Origin: CAWIVH01 sp963839475
GTDB lineage: Bacteria; Acidobacteriota; UBA6911
Direction: 5' to 3'
Length of the DNA stretch: 64,000 nucleotides
Assembly (NCBI GenBank): GCA_963839475.1
Contig: CAWIVH010000008.1
Span: forward strand, 1 to 64,000
Shown: in pieces, positions 28,203 to 36,231 of the stretch
Numbering within the stretch: the stretch's first letter is position 1
How the letters are laid out: the number at the start of each line of letters is the position of its first letter
Program-made: the position numbers and the translations under genes
The notes under the pieces: model-generated
What the model was told of the DNA's origin: nothing
Databases searched by the model: none
The model's input: the letters and a program-made list of their open reading frames with translations, nothing else

Positions 28203-29138
28203 ATGCTGTTTGACTCCCTTGAAAATACAATTTGTTCCCGCATCCTCCTGGTTCGAGCAGGAGGACGTGGCAAGTTTCGGGCTTTAATCTGCATGGACTG
28301 CATCGAAATACGGATTCCGGCTTTGATCGATTCAGGCGAGCTTGTGGGAATGCTTCCTGGCGATGATTGCCTTGGAGCCTGGGAGAGCGAAGGATTCATT
28401 CACATTTTCTGGCCTGAGAGCGGCTGGAAACCGGAAATCCGGCAACAGCTCGAAGCGTTGCTGAAGTCTATCGACATCGATGTCCCACACGACCAGATCA
28501 TCGAAGCGAAAGTCGAGGACCGTGATTGGAATCTCGTATGGGCCCAATCCGTCCAACCCATTCGGATTGGTAGAAAGATCCTAATCCGACAAAGCTGGAA
28601 TCGGGGCGAGATACCGCCGGAGGGATTTGAGCTTGTCATCGACCCGAAACGCGCATTCGGTACTGGTTTTCATGCCACCACTCAGTTGCTGGCGGGCTAC
28701 CTGGAAGATTGTATTTCCGGGGGGGAGGCCGTGCTCGATCTGGGCACCGGAAGTGGCATTCTCGCCATGGTCGCGCTGAAACTGGGAGCTGTTCGGGCCG
28801 TTGGGCTTGACAATGATCCGGTGGCCATCGAATGTGCGGCAGAGAATGCCGCTATCAATGGTTTCGGAGATGAGCTGGAATTAAGGGTGGCATCGATGTC
28901 GGAGCCCGACCCTGCAGGATATGATCTGATTGTGGCCAATCTGGATCGCAAAACGATCCTGGCCCATACTGAGATTTTCGGAGGCATGATCGCCTCGAAT
29001 CGGAAGCTTTTGCTCTCAGGCCTCCAATTGGAGGATGAAGAGGATGTTGCCAAAGCTTTCCTGGAGAAAGCCGGACGAGTGGTGAGCCGGCGACAGAGCG
29101 GTGAGTGGATTGCGCTGGAAATTCAACCTTATCGCTGA
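28203..29138 (+). CDS. PrmA-like ribosomal protein L11 methyltransferase
   Basis: A protein of up to 311 residues. IDPKRAFGTGFHATTQL is the PrmA hallmark, followed by SAM motif I LDLGTGSGILAM, the acidic beta-2 end GLDNDPVAI and the post-motif VANLDRKTI, where canonical PrmA has NILA. The N-terminal domain has PrmA-like content (DWNLVWAQSVQPIRIG). It trimethylates L11 in characterised relatives. An internal ATG at 28293 would give a more typical N-terminus, while the 28203 ATG has GGGAG about 12 bases upstream, so the start is uncertain. Confidence 0.85.
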   Translation: MLFDSLENTICSRILLVRAGGRGKFRALICMDCIEIRIPALIDSGELVGMLPGDDCLGAWESEGFIHIFWPESGWKPEIRQQLEALLKSIDIDVPHDQIIEAKVEDRDWNLVWAQSVQPIRIGRKILIRQSWNRGEIPPEGFELVIDPKRAFGTGFHATTQLLAGYLEDCISGGEAVLDLGTGSGILAMVALKLGAVRAVGLDNDPVAIECAAENAAINGFGDELELRVASMSEPDPAGYDLIVANLDRKTILAHTEIFGGMIASNRKLLLSGLQLEDEEDVAKAFLEKAGRVVSRRQSGEWIALEIQPYR

Positions 29139-29168
29139 CAATCTGGCGATGTGACCTTGGGAGGAAGA

Positions 29169-30068
29169 ATGCAGAATAATGGGTTCTCACGAAGGGGATT
29201 TCTCAAACAGGCGGCTTTAGGTGGAGCCGCTTTGTCGGCGGGAAGACTGGCTATGAGCGCGGGAAAATTTAAAAACGAGCTGGGTTTTCAGCTGTATACC
29301 CTGAGGAAACTATTTGCTTCGAATCCTGAAAGTGCGTTCAAGCGCCTCTCCGAGGGTGGGTATTCTCAGGTTGAAGTCCTCCGCGCCGGTTTGGATCCCA
29401 TGGTGCCTATGTTTAAAAATGCAGGGCTGAAAATGGTTTCCGGTCATTTTGATACAGCTCTGATTACGGGAGGGCCGGGCGCCGCCCTTCTGCCCAAGGG
29501 CTATGACTGGCAAGCCGCAATTGCCCAGGCGAAAAATATCGGCCTCCGATACATGGTGATTCCCTATATTGCTCCGAATGAACGAGGCGATCTTGATTTG
29601 TACAAAAGGCTCGCGGACCAGTTCAATAAGGCGGGCGAGTCATGTAAAGGCGCAGGCCTTTCCCTCTGTTACCACAATCACGCTTTCGAATTTGAGCCGC
29701 TGGGAAGCCAAAGGCCGATCGACATCCTTTTGGAGCGTTGCGAAAAGAACCTCATCGGTTTTGAGATCGATATATTTTGGGTAAGTGTTGCTGGAATCGA
29801 ACCTGCAGGATTCTTGAGAAGCCTCACAGGCCGTGTCCCACTGATCCATTTGAAGGACAAAGAAAAGGGTACGGAGAATGCCTACTCGGAGGCAAAAGTC
29901 CGGCCATCGGCATTTAAGGAAGTAGGATCGGGTATTCTGAATATTCCGGCGATTCTGGACGCCGCGGCCGCTGCAGGAGTGAAAGAATATTTTGTTGAGC
30001 AGGATCAATGCCCGGGGGATCCGGTGGATAGTCTGCTGCAGAGCTGCAAATATCTTCGCAGTCTCTGA
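29169..30068 (+). CDS. Tat-exported sugar phosphate isomerase/epimerase-like TIM barrel
   Basis: A 299-residue protein of the AP-endonuclease-2/xylose-isomerase-like family. The N-terminus SRRGFLKQAALGGAAL is a twin-arginine signal. In the barrel, the metal-site region shows CYHNHAFEFEP, GFEIDIFWV and PLIHLKDK, with FVEQDQCPGD near the end. Exported isomerase-like proteins of this sort are common in soil bacteria and their substrates are mostly unknown. GGGAGGAAGA directly precedes the ATG at 29169, which fixes the start. The tRNA-Asp array follows 90 bases downstream. Confidence 0.87.
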   Translation: MQNNGFSRRGFLKQAALGGAALSAGRLAMSAGKFKNELGFQLYTLRKLFASNPESAFKRLSEGGYSQVEVLRAGLDPMVPMFKNAGLKMVSGHFDTALITGGPGAALLPKGYDWQAAIAQAKNIGLRYMVIPYIAPNERGDLDLYKRLADQFNKAGESCKGAGLSLCYHNHAFEFEPLGSQRPIDILLERCEKNLIGFEIDIFWVSVAGIEPAGFLRSLTGRVPLIHLKDKEKGTENAYSEAKVRPSAFKEVGSGILNIPAILDAAAAAGVKEYFVEQDQCPGDPVDSLLQSCKYLRSL

Positions 30069-30114
30069 CGGCAGCTAAACTGGGAAAAAAGATCGCTGCA
30101 AAGGCTGAATCTCC

Positions 30115-30143
30115 TTGAATGGTGTGCCTTGATGCGCTAGTAT
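30115..30143 (+). promoter_or_regulatory. sigma-70-type promoter for the tRNA-Asp array
   Basis: TTGAAT (30115-30120) and TAGTAT (30138-30143) are separated by exactly 17 bases, a good match to a housekeeping promoter. The predicted transcript starts near 30150, about ten bases before the first tRNA-like unit. No other promoter is obvious before tRNA-Asp, so one precursor RNA would carry four tRNA-like units, the tRNA and possibly the GIY-YIG genes. Confidence 0.55.
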
Positions 30144-30160
30144 TCATTGCCTTTAAACGC

Positions 30161-30476
30161 GGGGTCGTAGTTCAGTTGGTTAGAACGTCCCGCTGCCGCG
30201 GGAAGGTCGCGGCGAAGCAGTTTGAGTTTTGAAGTATGCGGGGTCGTAGTTCAGTTGGATAGAACGTCCCGCTGCCGCGGGAAGGTCGCGGCGAAGCAGT
30301 TCGAGTTTTGAAGTATGCGGGGTCGTAGTTCAGTTGGATAGAACGTCCCGCTGCCGCGGGAAGGTCGCGGCGAAGCAGTTCGAGTTTTGAAGTATGCGGG
30401 GTCGTAGTTCAGTTGGTTAGAACGTCCCGCTGCCGCGGGAAGGTCGCGGCGAAGCAGTTTGAGTTTTGAAGTATGC
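30161..30476 (+). repeat. four tandem 79-bp tRNA-like units
   Basis: Units begin at 30161, 30240, 30319 and 30398 with a period of exactly 79 bases; the real tRNA-Asp begins at the fifth step, 30477. Each unit copies the tRNA-Asp 5' part through the D-arm (GGGGTCGTAGTTCAGTTGG). The anticodon arm is replaced by a perfect stem TCCCG/CGGGA with a 6-base loop, the T-arm is degenerate and there is no acceptor 3' strand or CCA. Units 1 and 4 are identical, units 2 and 3 are identical, and the two types differ at two bases. They cannot be normal tRNAs. I call them tRNA pseudogenes, possibly processed from one transcript. Confidence 0.85.
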
Positions 30477-30549
<73 letters not shown>

Positions 30550-30553
<4 letters not shown>

Positions 30554-30566
30554 TTAACATAATGGC
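30550..30566. repeat. 17-bp palindrome spanning the tRNA-Asp CCA end
   Basis: GCCATTA-ACA-TAATGGC is a perfect inverted repeat with 7-bp arms and a 3-base centre. Its left arm includes the CCA of tRNA-Asp. The same palindrome follows the tRNA fragments of units 1 and 2 (30915-30931 and 31280-31296) and is lost after the third. Another copy with centre GCA stands alone at 36067-36083. It lacks a T-run, so it is not a standard terminator. It may be a recognition site. Confidence 0.75.
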
Positions 30567-30611
30567 AGCCCCCCGCGGCAGAATCCCTCCAAAAAGCAGG
30601 AGCGTAGCTCT

Positions 30612-30866
30612 ATGCTTTTCAGCGTGTACATCCTGAAATCAATCTCGGGCAAGTATTACATCGGCCAGACGAACAATTTGTCGGAGCGCATAAACCGCCA
30701 CAATTCTGGACGCAGCCGGTACACGAAATCACGGGGCCCCTGGGAACTGGTCTACAGCGAAGCATTCGCCACCCGGGAAGAGGCTGTGCGGCGGGAGCAG
30801 GAACTCAAGCGGAGACACATAAAGGGAGTTCCGGTCGCGGCGGCGAGTAAATCAGTTCAGGGTTAG
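30612..30866 (+). CDS. GIY-YIG nuclease family protein, copy 1
   Basis: An 84-residue single-domain GIY-YIG protein. VYILKS and YYIGQT are the two namesake motifs, SERINRHNSG carries the conserved arginine and histidine, and YSEAFATREEAVRREQELKRR holds the metal-binding glutamate helix. The family includes stand-alone nicking enzymes and homing-type nucleases. AGGAG lies eight bases before the ATG. The usual C-terminal end is replaced by GVPVAAASKSVQG, encoded where the gene runs into tRNA D-arm-like sequence, and the stop TAG is the GGTTAGAA of the tRNA D-loop. Confidence 0.88.
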   Translation: MLFSVYILKSISGKYYIGQTNNLSERINRHNSGRSRYTKSRGPWELVYSEAFATREEAVRREQELKRRHIKGVPVAAASKSVQG

Positions 30867-30918
30867 AACGTCCCGCTTCGCGGGAAGGTCGCGAGTTCGA
30901 GTCTCGTCGGCCCCGCCA
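30861..30918 (+). pseudogene. tRNA-Asp 3' fragment, copy 1
   Basis: GGTTAGAACG continues the D-arm of tRNA-Asp. The anticodon arm is a TCCCG/CGGGA stem with a 5-base loop CTTCG and has no anticodon. The last 33 bases, from the variable loop to CCA, are identical to the intact tRNA-Asp. It lacks the acceptor 5' strand, so it cannot be charged. Its first bases overlap the stop codon of the GIY-YIG gene. Confidence 0.85.
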
Positions 30919-30976
30919 TTAACATAATGGCAGCCCCCCGCGGCAGAATCCCTCCAAAAAGCAGGAGCGTAGCTCT

Positions 30977-31231
30977 ATGCTTTTCAGCGTGTACATCCTG
31001 AAATCAATCTCGGGCAAGTATTACATCGGCCAGACGAATAATTTGTCGGAGCGCATAAAGCGCCACAATTCTGGACGCAGCCGGTACACGAAATCACGGG
31101 GCCCCTGGGAACTGGTCTACAGCGAAGCATTCGCCACCCGGGAAGAGGCTGTGCGGCGGGAGCAGGAACTCAAGCGGAGACACATGAAGGGAGTTCCGGT
31201 CGCGGCGGCGAGTAATTCAGTTCAGGGTTAG
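30977..31231 (+). CDS. GIY-YIG nuclease family protein, copy 2
   Basis: An 84-residue protein differing from copy 1 at only three residues (Asn to Lys at 28, Ile to Met near 69, Lys to Asn near 79). All GIY-YIG motifs, the AGGAG ribosome binding site and the tRNA-derived stop are kept. Intact frames in tandem copies suggest that the protein is or was recently under selection. Confidence 0.87.
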   Translation: MLFSVYILKSISGKYYIGQTNNLSERIKRHNSGRSRYTKSRGPWELVYSEAFATREEAVRREQELKRRHMKGVPVAAASNSVQG

Positions 31232-31283
31232 AACGTCCCGCTTCGCGGGAAGGTCGCGAGTTCGAGTCTCGTCGGCCCCGCCA
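31226..31283 (+). pseudogene. tRNA-Asp 3' fragment, copy 2
   Basis: Identical in structure to the fragment in unit 1, with the same altered anticodon arm and the same perfect 33-base 3' end. The palindrome follows its CCA. Confidence 0.85.
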
Positions 31284-31341
31284 TTAACATAATGGCAGCC
31301 CCCCGCGGCAGAATCCCTCCAAAAAGCAGGAGCGTAGCTCT

Positions 31342-31584
31342 ATGCTTTTCAGCGTGTACATCCTGAAATCAATCACGGGCAAGTATTACATCGGCCAGAC
31401 GAATAATGTGTCGGAGCGCATAAAGCGCCACAATTCTGGACGCAGCCGGTACACGAAATCACGGGGCCCCTGGGAACTGGTCTACAGCGAAGCATTCGCC
31501 ACCCGGGAAGAGGCTGTGCGGCGGGAGCAGGAACTCAAGCGGAGACACATGAAGGGAGTTCCGGTCGCGGCGGCGAGGAATTAG
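31342..31584 (+). CDS. GIY-YIG nuclease family protein, copy 3 (shortened)
   Basis: An 80-residue version with Ser to Thr near residue 12 and Leu to Val near 23. A one-base loss after GCGAGG shifts the end of the frame, so it stops four codons early (VAAARN) and no longer uses the D-loop TAG. All catalytic motifs remain. The decay at the last copy fits an array whose distal end is no longer homogenised. Confidence 0.85.
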   Translation: MLFSVYILKSITGKYYIGQTNNVSERIKRHNSGRSRYTKSRGPWELVYSEAFATREEAVRREQELKRRHMKGVPVAAARN

Positions 31585-31589
31585 TTCAG

Positions 31590-31647
31590 GGTTAGAACGT
31601 CCCGCTTCGCGGGAAGGTCGCGAGTTCGAGTCTCGTCGGCCCCGCCA
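31590..31647 (+). pseudogene. tRNA-Asp 3' fragment, copy 3
   Basis: Same altered anticodon arm and perfect 33-base tRNA 3' end as in units 1 and 2. After the CCA only TT of the palindrome flank remains and unrelated sequence begins, so this is the right edge of the array. Confidence 0.85.
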
Positions 31648-32140
31648 TTCACCAGTATGAATCCGGTGACAAGGATGCTAAAAGGCTTATCATAGGTGGG
31701 ATAAAGGTTCCCGCGTTCATAGGCGCCGTTCGAAAGTACCGTGTTCAGGAGCTTGCGCCTTTCTTGATGATTCTGCTGCAAGTGTTGACTAAATGCATGT
31801 TTAGCAAGTTTTAAAATTGATTTTGGCGCAAAGCACTAGCGATTTTGTCGACGGCCTCGGGATCGATTTGGATCTGCTTTATGATGTTTATCAATCGATC
31901 AGACTGCGTTTCTGCTCTCACCTATCCAGCACGTGGAAAATCGGGTCGTGTAAAACCCGATCGATTTCAGGTATGTTCAGTGGCTTTTCTGATCCTGGTT
32001 TTGTTATTCCTGCGTCTGCAGCCAACTTGGCAACTTGCTGAAGTGAATGATTGTTGCCCCTTCCGGTAACGCTGCGCCCCCGCCAAGGAGATCCCTGGCA
32101 GGGACGTTTTTGTGCCTTCTCCCGGAGGTAAAATGAAAAT
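31648..32140. other. no intact gene seen
   Basis: Only short frames occur on either strand. On the minus strand the end of a frame reading LINIIKQIQIDPEAVDKIASALRQ (near 31815-31890) looks protein-like and may be debris of a lost gene. Nothing here has a ribosome binding site or a family I can name. Confidence 0.4.
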
Positions 32141-32212
32141 GGGGTCACATTCCTGACCCCACTTCGCTGTCCACATGGGAGTGACCGACGTTTGCGGGGT
32201 GCCGGTCACTCC
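32141..32212. repeat. two REP-like palindromes
   Basis: The first is GGGGTCA-CATTCC-TGACCCC at 32141-32160. The second has 10-bp arms GGAGTGACCG (32178-32187) and CGGTCACTCC (32203-32212). GGGGTCA-type palindromes resemble the REP sequences linked to REP-associated tyrosine transposases (RAYTs). No transposase gene is present here, so this would be a solitary or leftover pair. Confidence 0.55.
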
Positions 32213-32518
32213 TGTCAGCGCACAGCTTCCTTTACTCGGAACTCGCAGTTAGATGACAGGCACCAACTTCACTTCACTGCGGTCGGCGCTGTTATCGGCC
32301 AGGACTTTTCGGCCGATGCGCTCTGCTGCCGGACGTCAACAGATCGGATCGCCCAGGACGAATCCCCGCAAGTGGTGTCAGGCCAAAGCAACCTCCTGAG
32401 TGCGTCGGCGCACCGGTATGCGTACCATGCCAGCGGCCAAGTCGTCTTCTTTTGCCGTTCCTTGCTCTGAGCCATCTCACAATTAGCGACGATCACAGGA
32501 TGGCGAGGATCGCAAAAC

Positions 32519-32556
32519 AGAAAAAAAAGCCATCGAGGTGTTTGGCCCCGATGGCT
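32519..32556 (-). terminator. rho-independent terminator of the M6 protease gene
   Basis: Read on the minus strand, GCCATCG...CGATGGC forms a strong stem (arms 32529-32535 and 32549-32555) followed by eight T. The plus strand also has TTTTC after the stem, so it may work both ways. It lies about 60 bases downstream of the protease stop. Confidence 0.85.
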
Positions 32557-32616
32557 TTTCGGTGGAATCCGACGGCTGCTATGACAATCCGTCAGATCTA
32601 GCTGTTACGTCTTGGA

Positions 32617-35191
32617 TCAGTGTCCATTGCGGTCCGGGGAATTCCAGACCTGGATCAGGCCCCACTGACCGTCCTTCGGCTGCGCAATCACGGACAGGTG
32701 CACCCCGTATTGCACACCAGCGTCACCGGGGTTGCCGGTGCCGAGGATGGTGTCGCCGAGGTCAATCCCGTAGAGATCCGTTGCCGGAGTCTTGTCTCCC
32801 CACGTGATCTTGGTCGTATAGTTGCCCTTGGCCGGTACGACAAGGCTTGCTGGAGCATCCCAGAAGTATAGCCCGTTGTTCGCAGGCCTGAATCGCAGGC
32901 CGGGGTACCAGCCCAGCGAGTCGGTGAACTGCGTCACGCCCGGGAGCGGACCGAAGGTCTTGGTCTCCAGAATGTTGCCCGCTGCGTTTGCCCGACGCAC
33001 GGTGTACGGTGTAGTGCCCTGCAGGTTGAACGTGGCGTTGCCCGGTTGGCAGCGAGAGTTCAGCCGCAGGTGCGCATCGGACGTACCCATGCCCTCCCAT
33101 TCCAGGGGCCAGTAGTGGCTGTCCACCACGAGCAAGGCGTGCTTCGGGCCGTAGCCGGGCGGGTCATACAGGGAGTCGTAGAGGGTGTAATCGAATTCCT
33201 GGGACCCGTTGCGCAGCCACAGCAGCATGCCGGGCACCGTGTAGGGGCAGCGATCGACCTGCCACTCGTTCGTTGCAGGGTTGTTGTAGATCGTCGTGTA
33301 AGCGTACGCCAGGCCGCGGTCGAAGCCGCTCATATTGCGCCACTCGGCCATGTAGTACATGGGGAAGATCCGGGTTAGCGGCACGATCACGAAGTGGTTG
33401 GTCGTCCAGCCGTTCGGCGGGTTTTCTGCATCGTCGGAGAACAGCGTGGTGGCGCCATCAGCGAGCTTAAAGTCGTCGCCCCACCAGCCCGCCCACTGCA
33501 CGCCGACGTCGCTGGTGTAATGCAGGCGCAGCGTGACATTCTTGCCGATGTAGGCGGCCAGGTTGAAGCGCAGGGTGCCCTGGCGCTCGCCATTCAGGCC
33601 CCAGTTGCCGTTGCCGTCGTTCACGAAGATCCCGTCCATGTCCGGCAGCTTGGTCCAGGCCGCGCCGCCGTCATCAGAGACCTCGAAATAGCCGTAGTCG
33701 TAGTCCTGCTCGAAGCTCCAGTAGCTGGCGAAGGAGAAGATCGGGGCCGTGGTCCCCGCCAGGTCAAAGTCGTGGGCCAGATAGAAGTCCGCCAGGTTGG
33801 CCCGGTCGGACCACCAGGCCTTCCCCGTGCCCAGCGGGTTGGGTGTTTCGATTGTCGTGTTCGGCAGATTGATCTTGATCCCCTGCTCGGTGTTCTTCGG
33901 GCGCAGCGAGAGCTGGCCGACCTTGACCGTGCGCGGCATGGTGGCATAGTCCATCTCCACCGGCTTGGCCCAGCCGACCAGATAGCGGAAGACGAGCGGG
34001 AACGGCGCGGGCTGCATGCCGCCCAGCGGGCCATTCCACGAGCCGGCCTCGAAGAGCGCCCAGTTGGAGGGCGAGGCTTGGGCGTCGGTGGTGTAGATGT
34101 CGGGCAGGCCGAAGGCCGCGTGGCCGAACTCTTCGGAGATGACGCCCACGTCGAGGTTCTCCGGATCCATGCTGTACTCGCGAACATAGATATCGCGGTC
34201 AGGGCACCCGGCCGAGCCCTTGGCGCAGGCCAGGTAGCCAGCTGGGGGGTTGATATAGGACGCGTGCGACCAGATAGAGAAGGCGCCTTGCTGGCCGCCG
34301 CCTGCCTCTTGCCCTATGCCGGCATGGATCACGGTGAAGTTGTCGACGACGCCATCCGCGTTGCCATCGTAATTCTGCCAGGCAAAGCTCGGGTTGTCGG
34401 CGTTGACGGCATCCACCACTTCCCGCACGAGGTCACCAGCGCGCACGTTGTGGCTGGGGCCGGTGCAGTCATCGGCGCCATACCAGCCCTCCGAGTGCGC
34501 GGCCTGCAGCCACCTGGGGTAAATCAGGCCTTTCGGGACGAACTTGCCCTCGGACTGCTCGATGTAGTAGTTGGCCATGGTGTTGCCGCGCAGGTCTACG
34601 TCACCCAGGTTCGGGTGGTGGATGATCACGCCCGCGTTCGGCCCCACGCCGAAGTAGAACTCGTTGTACATCGCCGGGGTAGCGTCTTGATACCAGACGG
34701 TATTGTTGTCGCGAGGGCCCGGAGGTGGAATCTGGTTGTGGAGCGGCCCCTGGGTGGTCACTGGCGAGCCGCACCACTCGAAGGTGTCGCTGTTGGGGAA
34801 CTCCACTGGCACGACCAGGCTCATGATCTGGGGCTGCTGCGGCCTCGGTGGCGCCTGGGTTGCCCCGGCGCTCCTCTTCCAGCAGCTTCTGCAGCTTCTT
34901 CGGATTGGGGGTCGTGGGGTTGCGCTCGGCCCACTTCTTCTGGAACACCTGGATGGCCTGGGCTCTCGCCCCGGGACCTGCCAGCGGGATGCCCTCTCGT
35001 TCAAGAAGCGCTTCGATCTGTTCGGTGCTCGGCGCCCGATAGTGGACGTCAAATTTGGTCGTCTGGAACATGCCCAGCGACTGGACATCCTTGACTTTCG
35101 GCACGACAGGCTTAACGGTTGCGGTTAACGCAAGCGCCATCATAGCAGACAACGCGAGGGCGGCGCCTTGCCTTAAGTAGCTGGTTCTCAT
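32617..35191 (-). pseudogene. M6 family (immune inhibitor A-like) metalloprotease, frameshifted
   Basis: The first about 110 codons lie in one frame from the ATG at 35191, which has GGAGG upstream and a signal peptide (ALALSAMMALALTATVKP). The rest lies in another frame to 32617. The switch is near 34863-34880, where an extra base in CCGGGG fits. Downstream sequence matches M6 proteases: SLVVPVEFPNSD, EEFGHAAFGLPDIY and a bundle of beta domains (SFEQDYDYGYFEVSDDGG). The zinc motif expected as HExxH reads EEFGH, so the first histidine is missing. GC is visibly higher than in neighbours and long antisense frames occur, suggesting transfer. A sequencing error at the shift cannot be excluded. Confidence 0.75.
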
Positions 35192-35663
35192 AGTGGATTC
35201 CTCCATGTGGAAACTAAACCGCTCGGTGAGACGATTTAGCATGATTGGCCATGCCACGATGCATATCGCCGTGAATCTGACAGCAGCAATTGCCAGGTGA
35301 GGAGGTACTCTGCAGGGCTGCCGTAATGCGCCTTTCTTTTGGTGCGTGAACGTATGGTGGAACTTGCTGGGCCTCCGCATGGCTCGGATGCAAACTAATG
35401 CACTAATAATTGATGCAACTAGCTGCCCACGCCACATGATGCTGTTCCGCCTTTCGCGCGAATTGGCATGAGTTCCTGGATTTAGACGATTTGGATAGAG
35501 GGGTGGCATGGAATTGCTCGGCAGATGATGCAAGGCTCTATTGAGGAAAATGTAAAGCCCTCCGACACCCTCATTTTGAAGGATTGCTTCAGCATGGCCA
35601 GCGATCTTAGAGATTTTGTTAATGATTGCATTGTGGGGTGGGCGAGATCCGGCATTAGTCGGT

Positions 35664-35885
35664 TTACTTTACATTTTTGCCCCTTGGCTTCCAGGGAGCA
35701 GCAAGGGTCCGTGCGACGGTTATTGCGGTTTCGAGGTCCTGCCAGATCCGCTCTGGCTCGTTATCGTTGTCAACACCCCGCTCGCATCTGTCCCAGCACA
35801 TTTGGAGTCACTGTAGGTCCTGCTCTCGTGCCTCCGGGTACGCTTTGATTGTGCCCTTCACCTCAAGGCTGTTCACTTTTGTCAT
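35664..35885 (-). pseudogene. small gene remnant interrupted by an in-frame TGA
   Basis: A minus-strand frame starts at ATG 35885 (GGGG about four bases upstream; another ATG at 35894) and reads MTKVNSLEVKGTIKAYPEA. It meets TGA at 35808-35810 and continues open in the same frame to TAA at 35664, with a helix-like end ERIWQDLETAITVARTLAAP. Joined, it would give about 74 residues. I do not recognise the family. The rest of the gap from 35192 to 36231 shows no gene. Confidence 0.35.
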
Positions 35886-36063
35886 TTTCCCCATCCCTTT
35901 ATGAGGCGATCGGTGTGTAAATACTTATATTTATAGGGTTTAATCTGGTTGTGCCAATGTCAGATATCATCGAAGGGTTGGCGTTGCAGCCATATACTTC
36001 TTGGAGGCCGCCGGGAACCTCATGCCGCCTGAATGGTCCATTTGCGAGAGGCGTCTCGCATGG

Positions 36064-36092
36064 CCCGCCATTAGCATAATGGCAGCCCCCCG
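36064..36092. repeat. solitary copy of the tRNA-Asp 3' end plus palindrome
   Basis: These 29 bases match 30547-30575 at 28 positions: the last seven bases of tRNA-Asp including CCA, the 17-bp palindrome and the following GCAGCCCCCCG. No tRNA or GIY-YIG sequence adjoins it. It is in direct orientation with the tRNA copy about 5.5 kb away and brackets the GIY-YIG array, REP palindromes and the foreign-looking protease gene. Confidence 0.8.
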
Positions 36093-36231
36093 AAGAATGC
36101 AGGCAGAAGCTATCCAGGTCGAAGGGAAACTGGCTTTGCAGAAATATTTTAAAATGAATCCTTCATACTCTTGGACTCACAGGTAAACTAGGCGCTGCGG
36201 TGAGGCGGGGTCAAGCCTTGCGGAGGATTCA

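Larger units (their letters stand above)
30554..31647 (+). repeat. three tandem 365-bp units, each with a GIY-YIG gene and a tRNA-Asp 3' fragment
   Basis: Units run from 30554, 30919 and 31284; the third is 364 bases because one base is lost near the end of its gene. Each contains, in order, a short palindrome flank, a ribosome binding site, a GIY-YIG gene and a 3' tRNA-Asp fragment ending in CCA. The units are about 98-99 percent identical by eye, so duplication is recent or homogenised. The first unit begins exactly after the CCA of the intact tRNA, and the third ends at its own CCA. Confidence 0.93.

Noticed and set aside
30161..30476. CRISPR array
   Set aside because: The 79-bp units are contiguous tRNA-like copies with no spacers between them and no cas genes nearby.
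30161..30476. four functional tRNA genes
   Set aside because: They have no acceptor 3' strand or CCA, a 6-base anticodon loop and a degenerate T-arm.
33394..35094. 566-codon open frame on the plus strand
   Set aside because: It is antisense to the M6 protease gene, whose protein matches a known family. The long frame is a by-product of high GC and codon bias.
35525..35848. 107-codon plus-strand frame
   Set aside because: It has no ribosome binding site or family features and overlaps a better candidate remnant on the other strand.
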